A DNA stretch of 64,000 nucleotides from contig BNBH01000018.1 in the NCBI GenBank assembly GCA_014655195.1, positions 62,001 to 126,000 of the forward strand, written 5' to 3'. The notes under the pieces are model-generated. The model was not told the origin of the DNA. It did no database searches and saw only the letters and a program-made list of their open reading frames with translations. This document shows positions 25,263-33,226 of this stretch, in pieces (the first letter of the stretch is position 1; every line of letters starts with the position of its first letter). The position numbers and the translations under genes were made by a program. This DNA comes from Streptomyces cellulosae (GTDB lineage Bacteria; Actinomycetota; Actinomycetes; Streptomycetales; Streptomycetaceae).

Positions 25263-26654
25263 ATGACACGCGCCATCACCCTGCACGACGTGAGCAAGTC
25301 CTACACGCGAGGTGCTCGCGTGGTCGACCGGATGTCGCTGGCCATCACCCCCGGCGAGTTCCTCGTCCTGCTCGGGCCGTCGGGCTGCGGCAAGTCCACC
25401 GTGCTGCGGATGATCGCGGGCCTGGAGGAGATCGACGAGGGCAGCCTGTTCCTCGACGGCGAGTACGCCAACGAACTCCCGCCGTCCGAGCGGGACATGG
25501 CGATGGTGTTCCAGAACTTCGCGCTGTACCCGAGCATGACCAGCCGGGACAACATCGGCTTCCCGCTCCGTATCGAGGCCCCCGGCGACGACCCGTCGCC
25601 CAAGGTGGACGCCACCGCCCGGATGCTGGGCATCGAGGACCTCCTCGACCGTTTCCCCGCCCAGCTCTCCGGCGGTGAGCGCCAGCGCGTCGCGATGGGC
25701 CGGGCCATCGCCCGCCGCCCCTCCGCGTTCCTGATGGACGAGCCGCTGTCCAACCTCGACGCCAAGCTCCGCAACCACGTCCGCGCCGAAATCTCCCAGC
25801 TCACCCGGAAGCTGGGCGTCACCACCGTCTACGTCACCCACGACCAGTCGGAGGCGATGTCGCTCGGCGACCGGGTCGCCGTGCTGCGCGGCGGCGTCCT
25901 CCAGCAGGTCGGCACGCCCCGCGCGGTGTACTCGCTGCCCGAGAACGTCTTCGTCGCCGCGTTCATCGGCACCCCGCGCATCAACCTGCTCCGCGGCCTG
26001 GTCCGCGCCCCGCTGGACGGCGCGATGACCATCAGCCTCGGCAAGCAGTTCCTGCGGCTGCCCGAACCTCTGTCCCTGGACCACCAGTTGCTCCGCGTGC
26101 AGCAAGGCCGCGAGGTCATCGTGGGCCTGCGCTCCGAGGCCGTGCGGATCGCCAAGCCGTCCGCCGCGCGCCCCGGCGAGATGCCCCTCACCGGTCTGGT
26201 GGAACACCTGGAGTTCCAGGGCCACGAGGTGCTGGTGCACTTCAACACCGGCTCCCGCCCCGCCGTCGTCCCCGAGCTGGAGGCCCCGCGCCCGGCCCCC
26301 GCCCGCCCGGGCGTCCGGCGCCGCCGCCGCGAGGGCGGCACCGTGCTGGAACGCCTCCGGGAACGCGCCGGCGCCCTCCGCGCGGGGGCCGAGCGTACGG
26401 GCGCCGAGCGCCCGGGCGCCGTGGCCACGCTGGACGACCCCGGCCGGCCGGACCCCACCGTCGTGTCGTCCGCCCCCGCCTCCGCCGAGCCCCGGCTCCC
26501 CGGCGACCTCATCGTCCGCACCACGCCCGACATCCGCCTCCGGCACGGCATGCAGGTGCCGCTCCTGGTCGACCTCGCCCACCTCTTCGTCTTCGACCAG
26601 CACGGCCGGCGGATCTGCCCCAGCCCGGAGCGGCTGCCCGACCTGGAGGAGTGA
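25263..26654 (+). CDS. ABC transporter ATPase of the sugar (MsiK/UgpC) type with an unusual insert
   Basis: A 463-residue ATPase. Walker A GPSGCGKS is at 38-45, the signature LSGGERQR at 135-142, Walker B FLMDE at 156-160, and the switch His at 193 in VTHDQ. The C-terminal regulatory TOBE-like region begins near 240 and is interrupted at about 334-412 by a Pro/Arg/Ala-rich insert (with AERTGAERPGA repeats). The fold then resumes with LPGDLIVRTTPDIRL. Usual homologues are 360-380 residues long. No permease or binding-protein gene is adjacent, so it probably serves distant transporters, as MsiK does. Confidence 0.92.
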   Translation: MTRAITLHDVSKSYTRGARVVDRMSLAITPGEFLVLLGPSGCGKSTVLRMIAGLEEIDEGSLFLDGEYANELPPSERDMAMVFQNFALYPSMTSRDNIGFPLRIEAPGDDPSPKVDATARMLGIEDLLDRFPAQLSGGERQRVAMGRAIARRPSAFLMDEPLSNLDAKLRNHVRAEISQLTRKLGVTTVYVTHDQSEAMSLGDRVAVLRGGVLQQVGTPRAVYSLPENVFVAAFIGTPRINLLRGLVRAPLDGAMTISLGKQFLRLPEPLSLDHQLLRVQQGREVIVGLRSEAVRIAKPSAARPGEMPLTGLVEHLEFQGHEVLVHFNTGSRPAVVPELEAPRPAPARPGVRRRRREGGTVLERLRERAGALRAGAERTGAERPGAVATLDDPGRPDPTVVSSAPASAEPRLPGDLIVRTTPDIRLRHGMQVPLLVDLAHLFVFDQHGRRICPSPERLPDLEE

Positions 26655-26686
26655 GCGGCGGCACGCGGCCGAACCCCTGGCGCGGA

Positions 26687-26707
26687 AAAACTAACATCGC
26701 TAGTTTA
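26687..26707. promoter_or_regulatory. TetR operator before the aldehyde/alcohol dehydrogenase operon
   Basis: AAAACTAAC-ATC-GCTAGTTTA, a 9-3-9 palindrome with two mismatches, 39 bases before the aldehyde dehydrogenase start. It closely matches the site at 31318-31338, between the tetR gene and the acyl-CoA dehydrogenase gene. Confidence 0.7.
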
Positions 26708-26745
26708 GGAGCCGGACAGGACGCCCCCGCTCCGGAGGAACCGCG

Positions 26746-28134
26746 ATGAAGGCATACGACGGCATGTACATCGACGGCGCCTGGCGCCCCGCCGCCGGGC
26801 GGGACGTGATCGAGGTCGTCGGCCCGGCGGACGAGCAGGTGATCGCCACCGTCCCCGCGGGCACCGTGGAGGACGTCGACGCCGCCGTGCGCGCCGCCCG
26901 CGCCGCCCTCCCGGCCTGGGCGGCCACCCCGCCCGCCGAGCGCGCGGCCCGCCTCACCGCGCTGCGGGACCAGCTGCTCGCGCGCCGGGACGAGATCGCC
27001 GCCACGGTCACCGCCGAACTCGGCGCCCCCGAGAAGCTCTCCCAGACCGTCCACGCGGGCGTGCCGGTCGCGGTGGCCGGCTCGTACGCCGAGCTGGCCG
27101 CGACGTACGAGTTCGAGGAGAAGATCGGCAACTCCACCGTGTTCCACGAGCCGGTCGGCGTGGTCGGCGCGATCACCCCGTGGAACTACCCGCTGCACCA
27201 GATCGTCGCCAAGGCCGCCCCCGCCCTCGCCGCCGGCTGCGCCATCGTGGTGAAGCCCGCCGAGAACACCCCGCTGGTCGCCCGGATCTTCGCCGAGTGC
27301 GTGCACGAAGCGGGCGTACCGGCGGGCGTGTTCAACCTGGTCACCGGCCTCGGCCCGGTGGCCGGGCAGGCGCTCGCCGAACACCCCGACGTCGACCTGC
27401 TGTCCTTCACCGGCTCCACCGCCGTCGGCCGCAGGATCGGCGCGATCGCCGCCGGCATGGTGAAGCGGGTCGCCCTGGAACTCGGCGGCAAGTCCGCCAA
27501 CGTCATCCTGCCCAGCGCCGACCTGGCCCGCGCCGTCAACGTCGGCGTCGCCAACGTGATGTCCAACTCCGGCCAGACGTGCAGCGCCTGGACCCGCATG
27601 CTGGTCCACCGCGACCGGTACGACGAGGCCGTGGAGCTGGCCGCGGCCGCCGCCGCCAAGTACGGCGACCGCATCGGCCCCCTCGTCAGCGCCCGCCAGC
27701 GGGACCGCGTGCGCGGCTACATCGAGAAGGGCGTCGCCGAGGGCGCCCGCCTCGTCGCGGGCGGCCCCGAGGCCCCGCGCCCCCAGGGCTGGTACGTCAG
27801 CCCCACCGTCCTCGCCGACGTCACCCCGGAGATGACCGTCGCGCAGGAGGAGATCTTCGGCCCCGTGCTGTGCGTCCTGCGCTACGAGGACGAGGAGGAC
27901 GCCCTCCGCATCGCCAACGGCACCGTCTACGGCCTCGCCGGAGCCGTCTGGGCCGGTGACGAGGCGGAGGCCGTCGCCTTCGCCCGCCGCATGGACACCG
28001 GCCAGGTCGACATCAACGGCGGCCGGTTCAACCCGCTGGCCCCGTTCGGCGGTTACAAGCAGTCGGGCGTGGGCCGCGAACTCGGCGTCCACGGCCTGGC
28101 CGAGTACCTCCAGACCAAGTCCCTCCAGTTCTAG
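26746..28134 (+). CDS. NAD(P)-dependent aldehyde dehydrogenase
   Basis: A 462-residue aldehyde dehydrogenase. The catalytic pair is visible: Glu245 in LELGGKSANV and nucleophile Cys279 in NSGQTCSAW. The cofactor-binding core is PWNYPLHQIVAKAAPALAAGC and FTGSTAVGRRIG. It oxidises an aldehyde to an acid; substrate is unknown. GGAGGAACCGCG precedes the ATG. The alcohol dehydrogenase gene follows after 16 bases, so the pair converts alcohol to acid. A TetR-type operator lies upstream and is shared with a nearby acyl-CoA dehydrogenase promoter, which links the pair to acyl-CoA breakdown. Confidence 0.96.
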   Translation: MKAYDGMYIDGAWRPAAGRDVIEVVGPADEQVIATVPAGTVEDVDAAVRAARAALPAWAATPPAERAARLTALRDQLLARRDEIAATVTAELGAPEKLSQTVHAGVPVAVAGSYAELAATYEFEEKIGNSTVFHEPVGVVGAITPWNYPLHQIVAKAAPALAAGCAIVVKPAENTPLVARIFAECVHEAGVPAGVFNLVTGLGPVAGQALAEHPDVDLLSFTGSTAVGRRIGAIAAGMVKRVALELGGKSANVILPSADLARAVNVGVANVMSNSGQTCSAWTRMLVHRDRYDEAVELAAAAAAKYGDRIGPLVSARQRDRVRGYIEKGVAEGARLVAGGPEAPRPQGWYVSPTVLADVTPEMTVAQEEIFGPVLCVLRYEDEEDALRIANGTVYGLAGAVWAGDEAEAVAFARRMDTGQVDINGGRFNPLAPFGGYKQSGVGRELGVHGLAEYLQTKSLQF

Positions 28135-28150
28135 GGGAGTCGAAACCCTC

Positions 28151-29236
28151 ATGGCCGTACGAGCCGCCGTTCTGCCCGCCGTCGGCGCCCCGCTGGAGAT
28201 CACCGGCGTCGACCTGCCCGACCCCGGACCCGGCGAGGTGCGCGTCCGCCTCGCCGCCACCGGGGTGTGCCACTCCGACCTGTCCCTGTCCGACGGAACC
28301 ATGCGCGTGCCCGTCCCGGCGATTCTCGGTCACGAGGGCGCCGGCACCGTCGTCGCCGTCGGCGAGGACGTCACCCATGTCGCGCCCGGCGACGACGTCG
28401 TCCTCAACTGGGCGCCCTCCTGCGGCGCCTGCCCCGCCTGCGGGCGCGGCGAGGTGTGGCTGTGCGCGCACGCCCTCGACGGCGCCGCGCGCGTGCACGC
28501 CCACCGCGCCGACGACGGCACCGCCCTGCACCCGGGTCTGAACGTGGCCGCGTTCGCAGAGGAGACCGTGGTGCCCGGCGCCTGCGTGCTGCCCGCCCCG
28601 GACGGCGTCCCCCTCGCCGACGCCGCCCTCCTGGGCTGCGCCGTCCTCACCGGCTACGGCGCGGTCCACCACTCCGCCCGCGTCCGCGCCGGTGAGACGG
28701 TCGCCGTCTTCGGCGTCGGGGGAGTGGGCCTGGCCGCGCTCCAGTCGGCCCGCATCGCGGGCGCCTCCACGATCGTCGCCGTGGACGTCTCCCCGGAGAA
28801 GGAGGAGTTGGCCTGCGCGGCCGGCGCCACCGAGTACGTCGTCGCCTCCGACACCACCGCCCGCCAGATCCGCGCCCTCACCGGGAAGCAGGGCGTCGAC
28901 GTCGCGGTGGAGTGCGTCGGCCGTGCGAGCACCATCCGCACCGCCTGGGAGTCCACCCGCCGCGGCGGGCGCACCACGGTCGTCGGCATCGGCGGCAAGC
29001 ACGAGCAGGTCACCTTCAACGCCCTGGAGATCTTCCACTGGGGCCGCACCCTCGCCGGCTGCGTCTACGGCAACTCCGACCCGGCTCGAGACCTCCCGGT
29101 CCTCGCCGCCCACATCCGCTCCGGCGCCTTCGACCTGACCGCCCTGGTCACCGACCGCATCACCCTGGACGGCATCCCGGCCGCCTTCGACACGATGACC
29201 GCCGGCAAGGGAGGCCGAGCCCTGGTGGTCTTCTGA
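28151..29236 (+). CDS. Zinc-dependent alcohol dehydrogenase
   Basis: A 361-residue medium-chain dehydrogenase. Catalytic-zinc residues are in GVCHSDLSLSDG and GHEGAGTVVAVGEDV. The structural-zinc loop is SCGACPACGRGEVWLC with its cysteines, and the coenzyme fold is FGVGGVGLAALQSARIAGA. The layout is of the class III-like alcohol or formaldehyde dehydrogenase type. The start is ATG 28151, 16 bases after the aldehyde dehydrogenase stop. It presumably supplies the aldehyde consumed by that enzyme. Confidence 0.95.
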   Translation: MAVRAAVLPAVGAPLEITGVDLPDPGPGEVRVRLAATGVCHSDLSLSDGTMRVPVPAILGHEGAGTVVAVGEDVTHVAPGDDVVLNWAPSCGACPACGRGEVWLCAHALDGAARVHAHRADDGTALHPGLNVAAFAEETVVPGACVLPAPDGVPLADAALLGCAVLTGYGAVHHSARVRAGETVAVFGVGGVGLAALQSARIAGASTIVAVDVSPEKEELACAAGATEYVVASDTTARQIRALTGKQGVDVAVECVGRASTIRTAWESTRRGGRTTVVGIGGKHEQVTFNALEIFHWGRTLAGCVYGNSDPARDLPVLAAHIRSGAFDLTALVTDRITLDGIPAAFDTMTAGKGGRALVVF

Positions 29237-29319
29237 CCCCTCAGAGACGCCGGGGCGGCTCCGGCGGTCGTCCGCCACCCGTGGGGCGCGTGCCCCGGCC
29301 GCGTGCAGGTGCACCCCCC

Positions 29320-29340
29320 AGGGGCGCGGGGAACTGCGCG
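29320..29340 (-). repeat. Dispersed 21-base intergenic repeat
   Basis: A copy of the 21-base core AGGGGCGCGGGGAACTGCGC(G), read in reverse orientation compared with the copies at the window start. It lies downstream of the alcohol dehydrogenase gene, in the gene-poor stretch 29237-29719. Confidence 0.75.
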
Positions 29341-29457
29341 ACCGGCCCCGATGACGCGGCACCCCGCCGCCGGTTCTTGCTCGCGCGGGAACCTCTCCGC
29401 CGAACACCGCGACGCCCCCGACGGTGGCTGCCCCTCCGCCTCCCTGGTCATCGACGC

Positions 29458-29694
29458 CGGCACACCGAGGCGGCGCAGCGGTCGTACGCGGCCGGGGTGG
29501 AGGGACATCTCGCCGGTTTCGGGGGAGAGTTCGAGCGAGAAGGGGATGTCACCCCGGAGGAGGCGCGGGAGCGGGCGGTGCTGCTGCTCAGCCGGATGGT
29601 CGGCGCGATGGCGCCGGCGCGGGCGGTACGGCACGTCGAGCCGGAACTGTCCGACCAGATCGTGCGGACGTGCCCGGCGCACGCGCTGGACTGA
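29458..29694 (+). pseudogene. Relic of a TetR-family regulator (C-terminal part)
   Basis: An open stretch of about 78 codons ends LSDQIVRTCPAHALD. Upstream pieces AAQRSYAAGVEGHLAGF and EARERAVLLLSRMVGAMAPARAV match the C-terminal ligand domain of TetR regulators, where EARxRAVLLLSRMVGAxxLARAV is a frequent pattern. The DNA-binding domain is missing: upstream sequence to 29237 has no helix-turn-helix in any frame and includes a dispersed repeat. It probably lost its 5' part. No start codon with a ribosome site precedes it. The rest of 29237-29719 holds nothing else that I can support. Confidence 0.6.
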
Positions 29695-29719
29695 CCGCAG
29701 GCCGGATGTCCCGGCCGCC

Positions 29720-30442
29720 TCAGCGCAGCGCCGCCGCGTCGATCCCCAGCAGGTCGGTGAGCGCCCGCTCCCCGGCGCCGGTCACCTTCACGGCGCGCCC
29801 GGAGCCGATCCGTACGCACCAGCCCTGGTCGAGGAGGTGTCGGCACAGGGCCGCGCCCGCCGCCCCGGCCAAGTGGGGACGGCGTTCCGTCCAGTCCAGA
29901 CAGGCGCGCGCGAGCGGACGCCGGCCCCGCCCGCCGAGGTCCACGCCGAGCGCGCCGAACCAGTCCAGCCCCGCGTCGGTCAGCGCGAACCCGGTGTCCT
30001 GGAGCAGGAGTCCGCGCGCGGTGAGGGCGTCGGTGACGGCGATCCCGAGCCGCCCGGCGAGATGGTCGTAGCAGGTGCGACCGCGTGCCATCGCGGAGTC
30101 CGCGCCCGACTGCCGCAGCCCGCGCGGCGGTTCGGCGGCGTCCGGGGCGATGTGCGCCGTGAGGTCCTCCACGAGCTGGGCGACCCGGGCGTCCGCGATC
30201 CGCACGTACCGGTGCCGCCCCTGCCGCTCCTCGGCCAGCAGCCCGCCGCCGACCAGCTTGCCCAGGTGCTCGCTGAGCGTGGACGCGGCGACCCCGCAGT
30301 GCCGGGCCAGCTCACCCGCCGTCCAGGCCCGCCCGTCCAGCAGCGCGAGCAGACACGCGGCCCGCGTCTCGTCGGCGGCCAGGGAGGCGAGCCGCGCCAG
30401 CGCGCCGGCCCTCGGGTCCTTGGAGGTCATGCCCTCCAGCAT
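29720..30442 (-). CDS. ArsR-type winged-helix regulator
   Basis: A 240-residue regulator. The N-terminal domain is ArsR-like (ETRAACLLALLDGRAWTAGE, LARHCGVAASTLSEHLGKLVGGGLLAEERQGRHRYVRIAD in pieces). The C-terminal part (about 120-240) is a second helical domain with DHLAGRLGIAVTDALTARGLL and LDWFGALGVDLGGRGRRPLARACLDWTERRPH, typical of longer actinobacterial ArsR proteins. Two cysteines are scattered, but no clear metal-binding set is seen. Start at 30442 or 30430; neither has a good ribosome site. The target is unknown. Confidence 0.9.
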   Translation of the reverse strand: MLEGMTSKDPRAGALARLASLAADETRAACLLALLDGRAWTAGELARHCGVAASTLSEHLGKLVGGGLLAEERQGRHRYVRIADARVAQLVEDLTAHIAPDAAEPPRGLRQSGADSAMARGRTCYDHLAGRLGIAVTDALTARGLLLQDTGFALTDAGLDWFGALGVDLGGRGRRPLARACLDWTERRPHLAGAAGAALCRHLLDQGWCVRIGSGRAVKVTGAGERALTDLLGIDAAALR

Positions 30443-30532
30443 GCGGCAGGGACGGTTCGGCGCTCACCGAAGTGTCCGGGGAAGCGGGCGTAGGACCGGT
30501 GCCGATCCGGCGCGCGGGGCGTCGGGGTCCCG

Positions 30533-30553
30533 AGGGGCGCGGGGAACTGCGCG
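30533..30553 (-). repeat. Dispersed 21-base intergenic repeat
   Basis: A further copy of the core AGGGGCGCGGGGAACTGCGC(G) in the 208-base space between the ArsR and TetR genes. Confidence 0.75.
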
Positions 30554-30650
30554 AGCGGTCCCCGCCGGGCCGCACGGTGCTGGGTGCAGCCCCGCATGGC
30601 ACGGAGGGTGACGCGTCCGGCTTGCCTCGCGTGCGGCGCCAGGCGAGCCG

Positions 30651-31301
30651 TCAGGCGTGCTGCCGTACCTGTTCGTACTGCAGGGCCAGCCCGTCCAGCA
30701 GCGCCGTCAGGCCCGTCTCGAAGGCGCGCTCGTCGATCTTCTCCTGCTGTTCCGCGAGGAGATGAGCCTGACCAAGGTGCGGATAGTCCGCGGGGTCGTA
30801 GGCGCTCGCGTCGTCCACGAAGCCGCCGGCGAACGAGCCGAGCGCCGAGCCCATGATGAAGTACCGCATCAGCGCGCCGATGGACGTGGCTTGCGCGGGC
30901 GGCCAGCCCGCCTCGACCATCGCGCCGTAGGCCGCGTCGGCCAGCCGCAGCGCCGCCGGGCGCCGGCCGGGGCCGCGAGCCAGCACCGGGACGATGTTGG
31001 GGTGGTCGCGCAGCGCGTTGCGGTACGACACCGCCCAGTCGTGCAGCGCCGTCCGCCAGTCCCTGCCGTCCTCGAACATCGACAGGTCGACCTGCGCGCT
31101 CACCGAGTCCGCCACCGCCTCCAGGATCTCGTCCTTGGTGCGGAAGTGGTTGTAGAGCGACGGCCCGCTCACCCCCAGCTCGGCGGCGAGGCGGCGTGTG
31201 GAGACCGCCGCCAGCCCCTCCGCGTCCACCAGCGCACGCGCCGCCTCCACGATCCGGTCGGTGCTGAGCAAGGGCTTGCGCGGTCGGGCCATGGCGCACA
31301 T
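30651..31301 (-). CDS. TetR-family regulator of acyl-CoA and alcohol/aldehyde dehydrogenase genes
   Basis: A 216-residue regulator with the helix-turn-helix AVSTRRLAAELGVSGPSLYNHF followed by RTKDEILEAV (listed as two adjacent pieces). The ligand domain belongs to the longer TetR_C type (TSIGALMRYFIMGSALGSFAGGF). The ATG at 31301 or 31292 may be used. The gene is divergent from an acyl-CoA dehydrogenase gene, and a 21-base palindrome lies between (31318-31338). A near-identical palindrome lies 4.6 kb away at the aldehyde/alcohol dehydrogenase operon, so it probably represses both units. Confidence 0.92.
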   Translation of the reverse strand: MCAMARPRKPLLSTDRIVEAARALVDAEGLAAVSTRRLAAELGVSGPSLYNHFRTKDEILEAVADSVSAQVDLSMFEDGRDWRTALHDWAVSYRNALRDHPNIVPVLARGPGRRPAALRLADAAYGAMVEAGWPPAQATSIGALMRYFIMGSALGSFAGGFVDDASAYDPADYPHLGQAHLLAEQQEKIDERAFETGLTALLDGLALQYEQVRQHA

Positions 31302-31317
31302 AGTAGGGCTGCGATCC

Positions 31318-31338
31318 TAAACTAGCAGTGCTAATTTA
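31318..31338. promoter_or_regulatory. TetR operator between tetR and the acyl-CoA dehydrogenase
   Basis: TAAACTAGC-AGT-GCTAATTTA, 9-3-9 with one mismatch. It is 17 bases from the tetR start and 64 bases from the dehydrogenase start. The left arm is identical to the corresponding arm at 26687-26707 read on the other strand. Confidence 0.7.
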
Positions 31339-31401
31339 CCCGTACACGGTTACGCGATCGCACGATCACGCGCGTCTCACATTCACATGGGGTGACTCGG
31401 G

Positions 31402-32553
31402 ATGAACCTGGAGCTGAGTGACGAGCAGGAGGCGGTTCGCCGGCTCGCCCGGGACTTCGTACGGCGCGAGGTCACGCCGTACGCCGCCGCCTGGGACCGC
31501 GCCGAGGAGGTCGACCGGGGCATCGTGAAGAAGCTCGGCGAGGTCGGCTTCCTCGGTCTGACGATCGACGAGGAGTACGGCGGCTCCGGCGGCGGCCATC
31601 TCGCGTACTGCCTGGTCACCGAGGAACTGGGGCGCGGCGACTCGTCCGTGCGCGGCATCGTCTCCGTCTCCCTCGGCCTGGTCGCCAAGACGATCGCCGC
31701 CTGGGGGAGCGAGGAGCAGAAGCGGACCTGGCTGCCGGGGCTGACCTCCGGCGCGTACGTCGGCTGCTTCGGCCTGACCGAGCCGGGCACCGGCTCCGAC
31801 GCGGGGAACCTCGCGACGCGGGCGGTGCGGGACGGCGACGAGTATGTGATCGACGGCTCGAAGATGTTCATCACGAACGGGACGTGGGCGGACGTGGTGC
31901 TGCTGTTCGCGCGGTCCACGGACGCGCCCGGGCACCAGGGGGTCTCCGCGTTCCTCGTGCCCACGGACACCCCCGGTCTGACGCGCCGCGCGGTCCACGG
32001 CAAGCTCGGTCTGCGCGGGCAGGCCACGGCCGAGCTGGTGCTGGACGGGGTGCGGGTGCCGGCGTCCGCGATGCTGGGCGAGGAGGGCAAGGGCTTCTCG
32101 GTCGCCATGTCCGCCCTGGCGAAGGGGCGGATGTCGGTCGCGGCGGGCTGCGTCGGGATCGCCCAGGCCGCGCTCGACGCGGCGGTGGCCTACGCGGGCG
32201 AGCGGGAGCAGTTCGGCAAGCCGATCGCGGGGCACCAGCTGGTCCAGGAGCTGATCAGCGACATCGCCGTCGACGTGGACGCGGCCCGGCTGCTCACCTG
32301 GCGGGTCGCGGATCTGATCGACCGGGGCAAGCCGTTCGCCGTGGAGTCCTCCAAGGCGAAGCTGTTCGCCTCGGAGGCGGCGGTACGGGCCGCGAACAAC
32401 GCCCTGCAGGTGTACGGCGGGTACGGCTACATCGACGAGTACCCGGCGGGCAAGCTGCTGCGCGACGCGCGCGTGATGACGCTGTACGAAGGCACCAGCC
32501 AGATACAGAAGCTGGTCATCGGGCGGGCGTTGACGGGGGTTTCGGCGTTCTGA
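31402..32553 (+). CDS. Acyl-CoA dehydrogenase
   Basis: A 383-residue FAD-dependent acyl-CoA dehydrogenase. Diagnostic segments are FGLTEPGTGSDAGNLATRAV, the FAD region YVIDGSKMFITNGTWAD, the REQFGKPIAGHQLVQ block and the catalytic-base motif LYEGTSQIQ near residue 365. It introduces the alpha-beta double bond in an acyl-CoA and passes electrons to an electron transfer flavoprotein. The gene is divergent from a TetR gene and shares its operator. Chain length or branching preference cannot be read. Confidence 0.95.
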   Translation: MNLELSDEQEAVRRLARDFVRREVTPYAAAWDRAEEVDRGIVKKLGEVGFLGLTIDEEYGGSGGGHLAYCLVTEELGRGDSSVRGIVSVSLGLVAKTIAAWGSEEQKRTWLPGLTSGAYVGCFGLTEPGTGSDAGNLATRAVRDGDEYVIDGSKMFITNGTWADVVLLFARSTDAPGHQGVSAFLVPTDTPGLTRRAVHGKLGLRGQATAELVLDGVRVPASAMLGEEGKGFSVAMSALAKGRMSVAAGCVGIAQAALDAAVAYAGEREQFGKPIAGHQLVQELISDIAVDVDAARLLTWRVADLIDRGKPFAVESSKAKLFASEAAVRAANNALQVYGGYGYIDEYPAGKLLRDARVMTLYEGTSQIQKLVIGRALTGVSAF

Positions 32554-32629
32554 GACTCGGTGAGGATTGAGTACCGCCTGAGTACGCGGGCGGATGTGGG
32601 CGCGGCCGCATCCGCCGATTCTTGTCGGC

Positions 32630-32917
32630 ATGAGCGAGACACCGGTCAAGCAGCAGAGCACGGCGGCCTTCTACGGTCAGGCCGTCGCGTCCTTCGCCCT
32701 GGCCCTCGGGGCCACCGCCGTCGGCATCTACAACCTGGAGACGGACGCCTGGGTCCGCGGCTTCCTGAGCATCGCGGTTCTCTATCTGGTGACGTCGGCG
32801 TTCACCCTGGCGAAGGTGATCCGGGACCGCCAGGAGGCGGGCCAGATCGTCAACAGGGTCGACCAGGCGCGCCTGGAGAAGATGCTGGCGGATTACGATC
32901 CGCTCCAGAAGCTCTGA
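32630..32917 (+). CDS. YiaA/YiaB-type two-helix membrane protein
   Basis: A 95-residue inner-membrane protein. Two helices are visible: AAFYGQAVASFALALGATAV and FLSIAVLYLVTSAFTLAKVI, with the family motif YNLETDAWVRGF between them. A soluble C-terminal tail (NRVDQARLEKMLADYDPLQKL) faces one side. The function of the family is not known to me. Start ATG 32630 lacks a clear ribosome site; earlier GTG/ATG options give a non-family N-terminus. Confidence 0.85.
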   Translation: MSETPVKQQSTAAFYGQAVASFALALGATAVGIYNLETDAWVRGFLSIAVLYLVTSAFTLAKVIRDRQEAGQIVNRVDQARLEKMLADYDPLQKL

Positions 32918-32961
32918 GGGGACACGTGTGCGGTGCCGGGTGCGGGTGGTCGGTGGCTGAC

Positions 32962-32982
32962 CGCGCAGTTCCCCGCGCCCCT
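32962..32982 (+). repeat. Dispersed 21-base intergenic repeat
   Basis: Core CGCGCAGTTCCCCGCGCCCC(T) in the same orientation as the two copies at the window start. The upstream GGTGGCTGA resembles the sequence before the copy at 113-133 (CGTGGCTGAA), so the repeat unit is longer than 21 bases. Confidence 0.75.
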
Positions 32983-33166
32983 TCAGGGCGCTTCCGTCAC
33001 GGCCCGCTGCCGTCAACTGCGGACATGCGTGCCGCTGGGGCGATGGGCGAGGGTGGGCACGGCGGACCTCGTCGGCGCCGAGGTGCGCCGGCACCCCCGG
33101 CCGGCACCCGCACCGGCCACATCCCACGCACCGGGGTGCGAAAACACTCCCCACCCCCCGCCCGTG

Positions 33167-33182
33167 CTAAGCGCCCGCTCAC
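33167..33182. promoter_or_regulatory. Candidate autoregulatory operator before tetR
   Basis: CTAAGCG-CC-CGCTCAC, a degenerate 7-2-7 palindrome 44 bases before the tetR start codon. It resembles the better site CTAAGCA-AC-TGCTTAG at 34374-34389 before maoC. Confidence 0.45.
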
Positions 33183-33226
33183 CCTTGCCGGTAGGATGAC
33201 GACCCTGCCAGCGAATGGGGTGAGCG

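Larger units (their letters stand above)
32918..33226. other. Gene-free stretch with a repeat copy and an operator-like site
   Basis: 309 bases without a supported gene. It holds one dispersed 21-base repeat (32962-32982) and a 7-2-7 palindrome (33167-33182) before the tetR gene. Nothing else was recognised. Confidence 0.6.
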
